Assembly: GCA_023614405.1 (NCBI GenBank)
Contig: CM042692.1
Location: 122,939,503 to 123,003,502, forward strand
Source of the DNA: Avena insularis
Taxonomy: Eukaryota > Streptophyta > Magnoliopsida > Poales > Poaceae
DNA length: 64,000 bases
Direction of reading: 5' to 3'
Shown: positions 42,029 to 53,172 of the stretch, piece after piece
Layout: the number at the start of each line of letters is the position of its first letter
How positions within the stretch are numbered: the first letter of the stretch is position 1
Made by a program: the position numbers and the translations under genes
The notes under the pieces: generated by a model
Told to the model about the DNA's origin: nothing
The model's input: only the letters and a program-made list of their open reading frames with translations
The model's database searches: none

Positions 42029-42424
42029 TGGGCTTCTTTGGATAACATGATTAAAAAACACAGGAATTTGACTCGGTCACAGGTACAAAACAATGGATTA
42101 CAAAACAGAGGAAATAGCTTTCTTTGGATCACAGAATTTCAAAACATAGGATAACAGGGTCGGAGGTACAAAACAGAGGAAATCTGCTGGCTTAAAGTCA
42201 TTTCAATGAAACCCAGTAAACGCGGAGGAAAATTGCCTCAATCCTACGCGAATGAGTGTAAAAAAGTGGATGTTGAAATTCCTATGGGATTGGGGTGTAG
42301 AAATGAAATCTATATGAATTTTGGAGGTATGATTCCTTTCATACAAAGGGTTTCCTTATGAAAAAAATCCTATGGGTCGAATTCCTCCAAAATTTCTTTG
42401 AAAATCCTTCGATCCAAATTGGCA
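42029..42424. mobile_element. Candidate MITE, PIF/Harbinger- or hAT-like
   Basis: Imperfect terminal inverted repeats: TGGGCTTCTTTGGAT at the left, and TGCCAATTTGGAT when the right end is reverse-complemented. CTT flanks both sides (42026-42028 and 42425-42427), compatible with a 3-bp target duplication. The interior has paired motifs such as AAAACAGAGGAAAT twice, and no coding capacity. The superfamily is uncertain. Confidence 0.5.
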
Positions 42425-42429
42425 CTTAA

Positions 42430-42735
42430 ACAAGATGTGCGTGCTCACAACAGACGAACACCTTCTGGCAGGAGGTGATGCGGTTGTAGATTTTCAACTT
42501 GAACCCGTCTGCGGTGACCTTGAACATAAGGCAATTACCCTCCTTCAACTCATGGAAAACAGCAAAGGTAGCCCACTCTTTGTCCAGGACGATCTGGTCT
42601 TTGTTGCGGTTGGCATGGACAACTCACTCACATTCCTTGCATGCTTGGACCACCACAAGTTGTGGGTAGGGGCGTCCCTTCAAGTAAGGCTTGAAGTAAG
42701 TCAGGATGATAAGAATATACAAGTCATGCTAGACT
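42430..42735 (-). pseudogene. B3-type DNA-binding domain fragment
   Basis: Read on the minus strand, two pieces of one frame flank a TGA at about 42628. Upstream: KPYLKGRPYPQLVVVQACKE. Downstream: DQIVLDKEWATFAVFHELKE followed by GNCLMFKVTADGFKLKIYNR. The pattern 'V-L...W..F...H.LKEG..L.F......F...I' is that of the plant B3 domain (a DNA-binding beta-barrel of plant transcription factors). The stop and the isolation mark a pseudogene or captured fragment. The long plus-strand ORF over the same bases is a shadow. Confidence 0.55.
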
Positions 42736-42981
42736 AACTGGATGTAGAAGCGCCTAGGATGATGCGCCGTGGCATAGTGTCCAACTGACCTATGGCGTCT
42801 TCTTGGTTTGGTAGAACAAGCGACCGACCTGGCAGCACTTGCCCTTGCCAAGGCCTCCACTCTCCTGCCCGGTAGCTTCAACTCCCTTGGTATGATGGGG
42901 AGAACATCTTCATAGCCACCTAGAGTTGGAGCAATCCGGTCAAGAATGTAGTCTAAGTTCAGCATTACAACTGGGCCGTCC
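42736..42981 (-). pseudogene. Exon-like segment upstream of the B3 fragment
   Basis: Minus strand, after a possible acceptor TTTTCATGTAG (ending about 42982). Open for about 80 codons: NLDYILDRIAPTLGGYEDVL then a Pro/Arg-rich stretch ending at 42729. It probably belongs to the same broken gene as the B3 fragment, because strand and order agree, but the frame differs and no family is recognised. Confidence 0.35.
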
Positions 42982-43009
42982 TACATGAAAATTACCATTG
43001 CGTCAGTCC

Positions 43010-43625
43010 TTTGCAATTACCAAAACACCACAATGCATTGTATAAATTGACTAAAGATCACAATGAGTCATTGCACCATCAAAATTACCTAAACAGCACA
43101 AGGTATCAGGTAAATTAAATTTCCTACACAACACAATGCACCATCAGAATGACCTAACCTGATGGGTCCTCAAAATTATCTAAACATCTACTAGAAGGAA
43201 TAACATTTAATTAGATTGATTAAACAGCATAATGCATAATCTGAATGGCTAAAACAGCACAATGCATTACCTGGATAGACAAAACAACATATATGCAGTG
43301 CATCATCAAAAATACCAAAACAGCAAAATGTATCATGTAATTAAATTTAATAAACAGTATCTGCACAATCAAAATTACCTAAACTGATGGGTCATTGAAA
43401 TAATTTGAACAACTAGAAGGCATATCATTTAATCCTAAACAATAGAACACAAATCAAAATGGACGAAACAACACAGTGAGGAGACAGGACACAATGCATT
43501 ATACAAAAAAATACCAAAACAGTACAACGCGTCATGGAAAATTCCTAAACAGCACAATACATCATCTAAGTACCAAAACAGAACCCTGCATCATCGTCAT
43601 CAAGAATATTCCATAACTAAGCAGA
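43010..43625. repeat. Degenerate minisatellite, AAACAGCACAATGCATCAT-type units
   Basis: About twelve diverged copies of AAACAGCACAATGCATCAT at irregular spacing (for example near 43093, 43223, 43252, 43318, 43518, 43548 and 43577), often linked by TCAAAATTACCT. If the flanking exon-like pieces belong to one gene, this lies in its intron. No coding capacity. Confidence 0.7.
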
Positions 43626-43799
43626 ACATCACAAAAGAGATATATAGATACATTCAAATCTAGGCAAAGTCAAGTCAGTTATTTCTGGATGGAGGGAGTA
43701 TAAAGAATAGCACAAAAGACAATTATGAAGAATATGACATACAACTAAGCAGTTCAACAAAGGACCTGCAGTATATGTTGCAAAAATCTGACTAGATGC

Positions 43800-44330
43800 A
43801 CGTCGGATTTGGGTTAAAGCCCCAATCCTCCAGATCTAACCTCGTTGCAGTTGGGGGGCGTGAACTTGCACATAGGTCGATGGGTTGAGTAGATGAATAA
43901 GGCGCCACTGACGAAGAACCAGCCACATACACCGAAGAAGCACAGACAATCGCTGATTAAGGGGGGCCACCGATAGGGGTTTCACCATGTACACACTGAA
44001 TTTTGGCACATTGGGAATGAGAGTCCAACCTGCAGACGAAAAGGACGCGTCCGCTGCCGCACGAGCATTCGTTCCCAACGCACGCGGCACCAGAGGCTTG
44101 GACGACCGGTCGGCAGGCGACGAGCGACGGCCGCCTCACCTTGGGCATGTCCCGTACATACGTGAAAGGCGAAGGATGCTTCAGAGAAGGAGTTACGGTC
44201 GTCGGAATCGAACAAGCCACCTGTAGCTCTGAAGCAGAGCTTGATGAGGACCCTAGCTCTCTACAGACAAAGGTTTTGGCATTAGTTTCATCGAGGCAAC
44301 GACTGGGTTAACGACTGAGAGTTGTGACGT
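43800..44330 (-). pseudogene. GC-rich exon-like segment, possible 5' part of the B3-like gene
   Basis: Overlapping open frames of 77-87 codons on the minus strand (44220-43957 and neighbours) and one on the plus strand. None has a recognisable domain. The minus strand upstream (44400-44330) is CT-rich and leader-like. Composition and position fit a first exon of the minus-strand gene ending in the B3 fragment, but the frame cannot be decided. Confidence 0.3.
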
Positions 44331-44572
44331 GAGTGTGGGAATGTGATAGTGAGAGAGGGAATGGTGGGGGAGGAGTTAGAGAATGGGAGTGGGTAACCCT
44401 CTATCCTCTTTAGTAGTACTGTACTAAAAAAACTACATTTCATACATCATCACTTTTTGACGAACTAGTTCATTTCTTTGAATCGCCTAAAATAGTGGGT
44501 ACCCTTTAGGTTTCAAACTTCCATCTAGTACCTGTTTTGCTAGTAGTAAGTACAATATAATACTTTATATTA

Positions 44573-44829
44573 CCCTCCATCCCAAAATATAAGGCGTCTA
44601 AGGATTAGTCAAAAGTCAACATTTTTTAAGTTTGACCATGATTATACACAAAAATTATAAAAATTTGTAATACTAAATTAATATCAATAGATTCACCATT
44701 AAGTATATTTTCTTAATATGTCCATTCAATATTGTAGATTAGATATTTTTTTCTAAATATTTGGTCAAGGTTAGTAAGGTTTGACTTTTGACCAATCCTT
44801 AGACGCCTTATATTTTGGGACGGAGGGCG
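44573..44829. mobile_element. Stowaway MITE (Tc1/Mariner type), 257 bp
   Basis: Ends CCCTCCATCCCAAAATATAA and TTATATTTTGGGACGGAGGG are inverted repeats that continue inward through AGGCGTCTAAGGATT. TA flanks both sides (44571-44572 and 44830-44831). The near-palindromic interior includes AAAAGTCAA...TTGACTTTTG. The family is non-coding. Confidence 0.9.
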
Positions 44830-44831
44830 TA

Positions 44832-46672
44832 GTATAAAAAAAATTTAGATAGAGGAAATTGCACGATCCACCATCTTTTCATCGCACTTTTGTACAAAGC
44901 ACTTGGTGGACGTCATTTTTGCACATTTTAACATTTTTTTGGCCTAATATGTACAAATTTGGCCAGTTAGTCATGTAATGACTGATTTAACCTCATTGGT
45001 AGCAAGACTGACAAGTGGTCCCCGAATGCCATTGCTCCCATTCACACACAAAGATTTGAATGATGCTTAAAACTGGATACTAATGATATTTATCACCCAT
45101 AATACTTTTTGGATGCATGTAGCTGGTATGTAAGAGACTTATTTCATATGAAACGTCAATGTTTACACAAAGGTACCAAAATAACAGTCTGTCGCACATT
45201 GAATTTGTGAAGGCTTTATTTGGTCATAATAAACTTGTTTTTGAACATAACTTGTTTGTACATAAGATTTGACGTTTTATTCACATATCCAAATGTCCAT
45301 CGAAGAGTTTCTTTTAAAGTGTAGGACTAACGATATATGTCTGTTTATTACACCTCACATAAAAAAACACCTCGATTTATCATAAACTTTAATCAGATTA
45401 TTATTTTCCCGGGATTTATTTTTCTGAGAGCAAGCACGGCGAATATGCTTCGGAAAGTCATAAGCCTAGTTTCCAGACAAAGTTTATACATGTTTCACTT
45501 ACAATTATGAACTTTTTTGAGTTCTCAAGGTTTCCTAGCGAACTTCACATTATTAAACTAATTTAAGCTAATTTATCAATGTTAGATAAAATTTGAACTA
45601 TGAGTAAGTAGTAGATTACTCTTAAAGTTATACAAGTATCTTTTGAAGGTACCCACACCCAAATTGTCAATATATCGGAAACCAATGAATTTGTTGAATT
45701 CAACTTCTTGCTAAGCATTTGCATGTACAAAATTTGTCTTTTATTTGAAAACAATAAAAAACATTGCATGGTGACCTCTGACTTGTCCTACTTGCTGCGA
45801 AAAATGATTATTATCAAGAGAGTTCGCATATAAAAAACAATGTAATTGAAAATATGGCTTACCATGTATGAACATATCCTTAGGCTTCAGACCGAAACAC
45901 AAGATAAATGGCCTTATATATGTACATCATACTTTATGGCAATGTTCCCATATTTGGTAGATGAGTGCATCTTTTCATGGTGAATAATAATGCTACCAGT
46001 ACTGGGAGTTTCCAAAATTGAGGAATAAAAAATAATTTTCAAATTTGAACTACAAGTAAACATGATAGAATGCTCTTAAAAAGTTACAAACATCCTTTGA
46101 ATCTTTATGGTACCGAGGCGGTCAATACTTCAAAAACCAACAAGAGTTCTGTAGGATTAAAATTCTTTCTACGAATATGCATGTTGACAATTTGATCCTC
46201 ACTAGCTATTAACAAAAATTATGAAAATCCTAAAAATGAAGCCTTCTTCATGGCATCCTCTTGCGTGTACTACTATTTGCACAAAAAAATAATTAATAAC
46301 CGTGAGTCATCTTAAATTACAAAAAATAGTTACACAATATATATGGCCCATGGTGTATGAACACTCTTAGGTTTCAAGCCGAACGACAAAGGTAACAACC
46401 ATATGCACATCGTATTGTATTGTTATGTTCCCATATTTGGTAGATATGTGCATCTTGGCAAGGTGAAAAATGGTGGCAACCACAGGTTCCAACTTATAGG
46501 AACAATGAAACTGAAAGCGACAAGATTTTTTTTGTAAGGAAGTACGAAGAAAAATGGCTCAGAGTACCACAACAACAACCCTAGTTTTTAGACAAAGCGT
46601 GGACCTTGATACACTTATGATTGATTACCAAGTTTTATGAGTTCTCAAGCTTCCTAGCCAACTGTTTTCCTT
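44832..46672. repeat. Left, diverged part of a large internally repetitive domain
   Basis: 44832-45480 shows no feature. 45480-45760 and 46030-46230 are diverged copies of the unit found at 49580-53170: AAATTTGAACTA(T/C)(G/A)AGTAA..., GGTACC..., CAACTTCTTGCTAAGCATTTGCATG. TTATGAGTTCTCAAGCTTCCTAGC recurs at 46632-46659. Only small ORFs without domains. Confidence 0.6.
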
Positions 46673-48580
46673 GCTTAATTTTAGGGTGCTTCGTGCTAAA
46701 TGTATGGACATTGATGTAATTTTACCTTTTTAGGTCCTTCATGTAAAATGTACTACCACCGTCCGTGTAAAATTCAAACCTAGAAGCAAGTGGTAAAATT
46801 TAAATGTATTTAAGATTATTAGTTGTCAATGAGTATGAACATTCGTGGAGTTTCAAGCCGAACGACCAAGGTCATGGCCATATCAACATCACACTTTATG
46901 CTGATGATGATCACATATCCAAGAATTTTCATGCTGCCAAATTTGGCCATATTTTGAAAACAAACAAAGAGGAAGTAGTATGAAGAGTATGGCTCGATCA
47001 GCTTCTCTCTCAATAAGGAGCCAAACATGATTGTTTTCCCTACTTAATTTTAGGGTGCTTCGTGCTAAAAGTATGGACCTTGATGTAATTTTACCCCTTT
47101 TTGGTCCTTCCTATAAAATATACTCCCACCGTCCGTGTAAAATTCGAAGATAAAAGCAAGTGGTAAAATTCTGCTAATTATTTTTAAATAATACGTTTTT
47201 TAATAATTTCCATGAATAATACACGAATTAAAAGATTTGCAATTCTAGCGTGGTGTCGGCAGTTGAATAGCAGACCAGTTCTTATCGGCTTTTGAGAAGC
47301 CAACTAGTCCTTGTCTGCTTTTGAAAAGCTGATTAGTTCATGTCTGCTTTTGAAAAGGTGACAGGTTATAGGGCAATGTGAAGAATAGGGGGACTAGTCA
47401 GTTTTTCAAAAGCAGACAAGGACTAGTCAGCTTTTCAAAAACAGACAGGGACTAGTTGGCTATTCAAAAGCCGATAAGGACTGGTCGGATTTTCAAATGC
47501 CGACACCATGCTAGAATTGTCAATCTTTCAATTTGTGTATTATTTGTGAAAATTATTAAAAAGGTATTATTTAAAAAAATAGGTAAAATTTAAATGTATT
47601 TAAGCTTAGTTGTGAATGAGTATGAACAATCTTGGATTTCAAGCCGAACAACCAAGGTCATGGCCATATCTACATCATACATTATATCGATGATTCATGA
47701 TCCCATATTCAAGAATTTGCATGCCGCCAAATTGGTCCATATTTGAAAAACAAACAAAGAGGGAGTAGTATGAAGAGTATGGCTTGATCAGCTTTTCTCT
47801 CAAGAAGGAGCAAAACATGACTTTTCCCTGTTTAATTTTATGGTGCTTTGTGCTAAATGTATGGATCTCAATGTAATTTTACATTTTTTAGGTCCTTGAT
47901 GTAAAATGTACCTCCACTGTCCGTACGTGTAAAATTTGTACCTAAAAGCAAGTGGTAAAATTTAAACGTATTTAAGCTTATTAGTTGCCAATGAATATGA
48001 ACATTCTTGCATTTCAAGCCGAACGACTAGGGTCATGGACATATCTACATCATACTTTATGCTGATGATTCGTGATCCCATATCGAAGAATTTGCATGCC
48101 GCCAAATTTGGCCATATATTTAGAAAACAAATAAAGAGAAAGTAGTATGAAGAGTATGGCTCAATCAGCTACTCTCTCGAGAAGGAGCCACACCCGACTA
48201 TTTCCATTGCTTAATTTTAGGGGGCTTCATGCTAAATGTTAGGACCTTGATGTTAATTGTACTCCCACCATCCGTGATGGTCCCATATTTGGGCATAAAA
48301 TGGGTGTGAATCATGGCATCATAACAATGTTGCCACTCGGAGTTTTCAACCATGAGGAAAGGAAAAAAATCAATTTTCCAAGTGAGAGGGGTGCATTTTC
48401 TATAAAGCAAGTAGGAAGAATATGTATTTCTATAGAAAAGAAACAAAGAGAAAGAAGAGAAACTTTGGGCACATAGGAAGCTGCTCGAGAGAGCAGCGAA
48501 GAGGAGGAGTTGAAGGCGGTGCGATATGAGAGCAAAGATGTGATGGCTTCCTGACATGAGGTACAGGGTATAATCACCTA
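46673..48580. repeat. Tandem repeat X, period about 370 bp
   Basis: The anchor TTAATTTTAGGGTGCTTCGTGCTAAATGTATGG occurs at 46673, 47043, 47830 and 48209. Subtracting the 420 bp of the foldback insertion between copies two and three gives periods of 370, 367 and 379. Each unit also contains TCAAGCCGAACGAC, TTTGCATGC(C/T)GCCAAATTTGG and AGTAGTATGAAGAGTATGGCTC. A fifth, diverged copy starts at 49200. ORFs of about 69 codons in it are not conserved between copies. Confidence 0.85.
47171..47581. mobile_element. Foldback (long inverted repeat) element, 411 bp, with 9-bp duplication
   Basis: Arms of about 190 bp (47180-47375 and 47395-47577) pair almost throughout: TTTTAAATAATAC, TAATAATTT, AATAATACACGAATT, CAATTCTAGCGTGGTGTCGGCA and several AGTCCTTGTCTGCTTTTGAAAAGC units. 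The loop is only about 20-30 bp. GGTAAAATT flanks both ends (47162-47170 and 47582-47590). A 9-bp duplication suggests a Mutator-type MITE. The other X copies give the empty site. A transcript would form one long hairpin. Confidence 0.85.
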
Positions 48581-48720
48581 GTAGTACTAGTAGTATAGAA
48601 CTAGTACTAGTAAATTTCAGGACCTTTACTATATACTACTGTATGCACGCAAAACAAATTGTGTTTTCTCTCTCCTTTAGTGCCTCATCACCATCCCCAC
48701 ACCCCCATTAGGTGATCTCT
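48430..48720. repeat. Diverged first copy of the 315-bp repeat
   Basis: AGCAGCGAAGAGGAGGAGTTGAAGGCGGTGCGATATGAGAG, TGATGGCTTCCTGACATGAGGTAC, AGTAAATTTCAGGACC and GTGTTTTCTCTCTCC align with 50113-50432 and 53173-53484. A minus-strand ORF of 119 codons here is not conserved. Confidence 0.75.
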
Positions 48721-49989
48721 CCCTCATCCAAAACATGGCGCTACGCACGTGTGTCGACCTGCCTTGTCGTCGGCTCCGTGTCAGTATCAGGCGTGCTGCG
48801 TAGAAGGAATCATTTTTGGGCTTGGAGACAAAAGGGACAATACTCATACTATTATTAGAGTCGGAGTTCAAACTTTCGTAGTTTTGAAATTTTCACTTTC
48901 TTCCTAAACATCCGAAGGGAAGGTTATTCAAAAGATTCAAAAGATAGTGGTGCACAAGTGATTGTTTATACTGTCTGGTGTCTGCAGTACGTCCCATTGC
49001 ATTCGATGCACTTCATTATGATCTGACCAACTTTACCACTACTCCGTAGAATTCCATTGTCGTTCCATTTCACACCCTGCGAAGAGGAAGCCACCAAGCA
49101 CAACCGCATCATGCTGGATCGAAAGTACAGTAGGAGTAGTACGAAGGGTATGGCTCGGCCGCTCGCTCGAGAAGGACCCGCACCTAACTATTTTTCATTG
49201 CTTCATTTTAGCGCTCTTTGTGCTAAATGTATGAACCTCTATGCAATTTTCTATTTTTTGAGGTCTTCGATGTAAACTGTACTCCCACCGACCTTCTCAA
49301 ATTTTAACTAAATGTAAGCGTGATAGGTTGATCTTAAAATTTTCCAAATATCTTTTGAGGCTTAGCAGGAATTCGGTACATCGAAAAACCACCGAAAGTT
49401 CTGAAATATTCATGTTCTTGCTATGCATCCGTATCCCGAAAAAATTGACACGGGTTTCATAACATTTCAGAAAAATAATAAGAAGTATAATATTTTTTGT
49501 GGCATCATGTTACATGTATCTGGAAAAACGAGTTATAAAAGTATATTACAAACATTATTAATTATTCTTTGGTTTCGATAATACTTTATGTTAATGAAAT
49601 TAGGTCAAACTTGAACTACAAGTAATAAATTGTAGGTTGCTTTGAATGTTTTATGAAAAAAGCTTTTGGAGGTACCCATCGAGCGGTTAATTAATATATC
49701 AGAAACCACAGAGAGTTTTGACGAGTGGTTCGACTTCTACCTAAGATTTTGCATCATGAATATTTTGAACACCTTATTAGGCTTGAGGTGCACCTAATTG
49801 TAAGGGAAATGATTTGTCTATTCTCTATGGGGAACCCACAAGCTTGAGGTGCACCTTATTAGGCCTAAAGATACAAACTCTATTTTATCCACAATGTATA
49901 TGGTGAACCTTAGCGGATACCACATACTAGGCCTTAAGTTGTGCTTTTGTACACATTGTTGATGCCCTTATTAGGGAAAAAGCAAATAG
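48721..49989. repeat. Mixed remnants of the X and Y repeats
   Basis: 49130-49290 is a diverged X copy (GTACGAAGGGTATGGCTCGGCCGCTCGCTCGAGAAGGA ... TTTGTGCTAAATGTATG). 49580-49760 is a Y copy (GGTCAAACTTGAACTACAAGTAATAAATTGTAGGTTGC, GAGGTACCCATCGAG). 48721-49050 shows no recognisable feature. Confidence 0.6.
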
Positions 49990-49991
49990 TA

Positions 49992-50113
49992 CCCCCTCGA
50001 TCCAAATTAGTGTTCTCACATTTGTCTAGATTCGGATGTATCTAGTCATGTTTTAGTGCTAGATACATCCGAATCTAGACAAATCAGAGAACATTAATTT
50101 GGATCGGAGGGAG
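49992..50113. mobile_element. Stowaway MITE, 122 bp
   Basis: Near-perfect hairpin: CCCCCTCGATCCAAATTAGTGTTCTC...TTTGTCTAGATTCGGATGTATCTAG, then CTAGATACATCCGAATCTAGACAAA...AATTTGGATCGGAGGGAG. TA flanks at 49990-49991 and 50114-50115. Non-coding. Confidence 0.92.
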
Positions 50114-50432
50114 TAGTATATTAGTACTTTTTTTTAGGAAAGTATATTAGTACTAGTACACTAGTATAGTACTAGTAATCATTTATTTTCTTAGACATAT
50201 GCTCACCTCTGTCCACGCGATGTACATGCTGAGAGAATAAAATGTGGGTAGGATAAAAGAGGACAGCAGCGAAGAGGAGTTGAAGGCGGTTCGATATCAG
50301 AGGAAAGTTATGATGGATTCCTGACACGAGGTACTCCTGCGGCCACTCTACTAGTAGTAAATTTCAGGACCTATGCACGCGAAAAAAATTGTGTGTTTTC
50401 TCTCTCCTTCGCTGCCTCTCACCATCCATTCT
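50113..50432. repeat. 315-bp direct repeat, second copy
   Basis: AGTATATTAGTACTTTTTTTT... to GCTGCCTCTCACCATC, nearly identical (by eye about 95%) to 53173-53484. It begins exactly at the right edge of the Stowaway MITE. Confidence 0.92.
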
Positions 50433-50818
50433 TCCTCTCTCCTACCCTTTCCCCTCGCGCAACGGCCCGACTGATCTCTCCCTGGTCCATAGCATGGTGC
50501 TGCGCACGTGTTCCTTGGTACGGCGACTCTGTATCTCTGGAGTGTTCGGCAGCCGCATTGGTGTGGAGTAGGGACGAGGAGTACATAGGAAGGAAACCAC
50601 TTTGGTCCTTGGCAGCGAAAATATTCAAACTTTTCCGGTTTTCGAAATTTTCACTTGCTTCCCAAACATCGAGAGGGAAGGTTACTCAAAAGATCAGCCA
50701 TTCGCAGTACTTCTGATCTTATCATTATCTTTTCTTATCTTTTACAATACCAAACCATACGACTATATAGTGTACGGATAACTTTGAACATTGACCGTTG
50801 GATAAAGACCGACAAATC
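50433..50818. other. Unassigned sequence between repeats
   Basis: ORFs of 60-107 codons on both strands (50389-50716) have no recognisable domain and are not accepted. TTTTCGAAATTTTCACTTGCTTCC (50638-50661) echoes 48887-48904. Nothing else seen. Confidence 0.5.
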
Positions 50819-53172
50819 CAAACAGTGTCGTCGGTGTGATTTTCCAACTATATCAGGAAAGAACATTCAATTATTCTAAATTTTCCGAGTGAATGACGAG
50901 CGAGGTTATGCTTTTCCGTTTAGGAATGTCCGAAGAATATTGGATCTGAATGCCAGAAGCCAAGTTTACCAACACGTTGTACCAACGATTCCCATGTTTT
51001 ATTTATGAGTTTTCAAACTTCCTAGCTAACTCTGCCTATTTGACCGAATGACTTTATGTCGATTTATCGAAATTAGGTCAAATTTTAAACTACAAGTAAA
51101 TTGTAGATTGCTTTGAAAGTTTTACGAAAACTCTTTTGGAGGTACCCATCGAGGGGTCACAATTAGTATATCATAAAACATCGAGAGTTTTGACGATAAG
51201 TTCAACTTCTTGCTAAGATTTTGCATCTTGACAATTTAATGAAATTAGGTAAAACTTGAGCTACAAGTAAGCGTGATAGATTGCTCTTGAATTAAATGTA
51301 TTTTCAGAGGTAAATGGGTGCATCTCCTTGTAGTAAAAAATGCCGTTAGTGTTAGTTTCCAACTATAAGGAAATAAAATTCTGAGTTTTTCGAGTGATGA
51401 CGAGATGGTTCTTTTCCATAAGGAAAGCTCGAAGAATATGGATCTCAATGCCATAAGCCAAGATTCTGGACATATTAAGTAGACCAACGTGTTTTACTTA
51501 CGATTCCCATATTTTTTTGAGTTTTTGAAACTCCCTAGCTAGTTAACTCTGCCCACTTGAATGACTACATGCCGATTTATCGAAATTATGTCAAACTTGA
51601 ACTATAACTAAATTGTAGGTTGCTCTGAAAGTTTTACGAAAAAGCTTTTGGAGGTACCGTACTGCTCGGGGGGAGGTCACAATCAATATATGAGAAACAA
51701 CCGAGAGTTTTGACAATAGGTTTGACTTCTTGCTAAGATTTTGCATCGCATGACACTATTTAACGAAATTGGGTCAAACTTGAGCTACAAGTAAGCGCGA
51801 TAGATTGCTGTTGAAATATATGACTTTTTAGAGAGGTAGATGGGTGCATTTTCTTGTAGTAAACAGTGTCGTCGGTGTGATTTTCCAACTATATCAGGAA
51901 AGAACATCCATATATTCTCAATTTTCCGAGTGTTGACGAGCGAGGTTGTTCTTTTCCGTAAATAAATGTCCGAAGAATATTAGATCTGAATACCAGAAGC
52001 CAAGTTTACCAACATGTTATACCAATGATTCCCCTATTTTATTTATGAGTTTTCAAACTTCCTAACTAACTCTACCCATTTGACCGAATGACTTTATGTC
52101 GATTTATCGAAATTAGGTTAAATTTGAAACAACAAGTGATTTGTAGGTTGCCTTGAAAGTTTTATGAAAAATCTTTTGGAGGTACCATCAAGGGGTCACA
52201 ATTAATATATCATAAAACACCGAGCGTTTTTACGATAGGTTCAACTTCTTGCTAAGATTTTGCATCTTGACAATTTAACAAAATTAGGTCAAATTTGAGC
52301 TACAAGTCTGAGTTTCCAACTATCAGGAAAGAACATTCAATTCTACATTTCCGAGTGAAGACAAGCGAGGTTAGTTGTTCTTTAATTTTCTATAAAGATA
52401 AGTCCAAAGAATATTGGATATGGATACCACAAGCCAAGTTGACAAACATATATAGTGGATCGACAACATGTTGTTCTTGCTATTTCCATGTTTTATGAGT
52501 TTTCAAGCTTCCTAGCTAACCCCGCCCATTTGAATGACTTTATGTCGATATCTCAGAATTAGGTCAAATTTGAAACTACAAGTAAATTGTAGGTTTTGCT
52601 TTGATAGATTTACAAAAAATATTTTGGAGGTACCCATCGAGGAGTCAAAATTCAAACTTCCTAGCTAACTCTGCCCATTAGGATGCTTTATGTCGATTTA
52701 TCGAAATTAGGTCAAATTTGAAACTAAAATCACTAGTAAATTGCACGTTCCCTGGATGTGAGACTCAGATAATAGACATCTGGCATACCATCACTATATA
52801 AAATTATAATAGTTAAAGAAGAAAAAATATAATAGGTAAAATTTGAACTACTACAAGTAAACTATGTAGGTTGCTTCAAAAGTTTTACGAAAAAGCTCTT
52901 AGATGTACCCATCGGAGGGGGTGCAGGGGGGAGCGGGCAGGGGGTCAATTAATATACTATCAGAAACCACAGAGAGTTCTGATGGCAGGTTCATCTTCTT
53001 GCTAAGATTTTGCGTCTTAACAGTTTAATGAAATTAGGTCAAACTTGAGCTACAACTAAGTGCGATAGATCGCTCTTGAATTTAATGAAATTAGGTCAAA
53101 CTTGAAATACAAGTAATAAATTGTAGGTTGCTTTGAAAGTTTTATGAAAAAAGATTTTGGATGTACCCATCA
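50819..53172. repeat. Tandem repeat Y, period about 520 bp
   Basis: The anchor AACAGTGTCGTCGGTGTGATTTTCCAACTATATCAGGAAAGAACAT lies at 50821 and 51862, with diverged copies near 51335 and 52306. GAGGTACC anchors at 51138, 51651, 52180 and 52627 give periods of 513, 529 and 447. Each unit carries GAAATTAGGTCAAA(C/T)TTGA...CTACAAGTAA, TAGGTTGC, GTTTTACGAAAA and TTCAACTTCTTGCTAAGATTTTGCAT. The right end (52830-53170) is compressed into shorter partial copies. No gene. Confidence 0.85.

Noticed and set aside
42435..42737. Plus-strand ORF of 100 codons
   Set aside because: Shadow of the B3-type text on the minus strand; its own translation shows no domain.
48590..48610. TAGTATAGAACTAG as the Helitron 5' end
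   Set aside because: The base following the inverted TC is A where a T would be required, and the motif is part of a repeat that occurs three times.
50389..50716. ORFs of 60-107 codons at the end of the 315-bp repeat
   Set aside because: They begin inside the repeat, are not conserved in the other copies and contain no domain.
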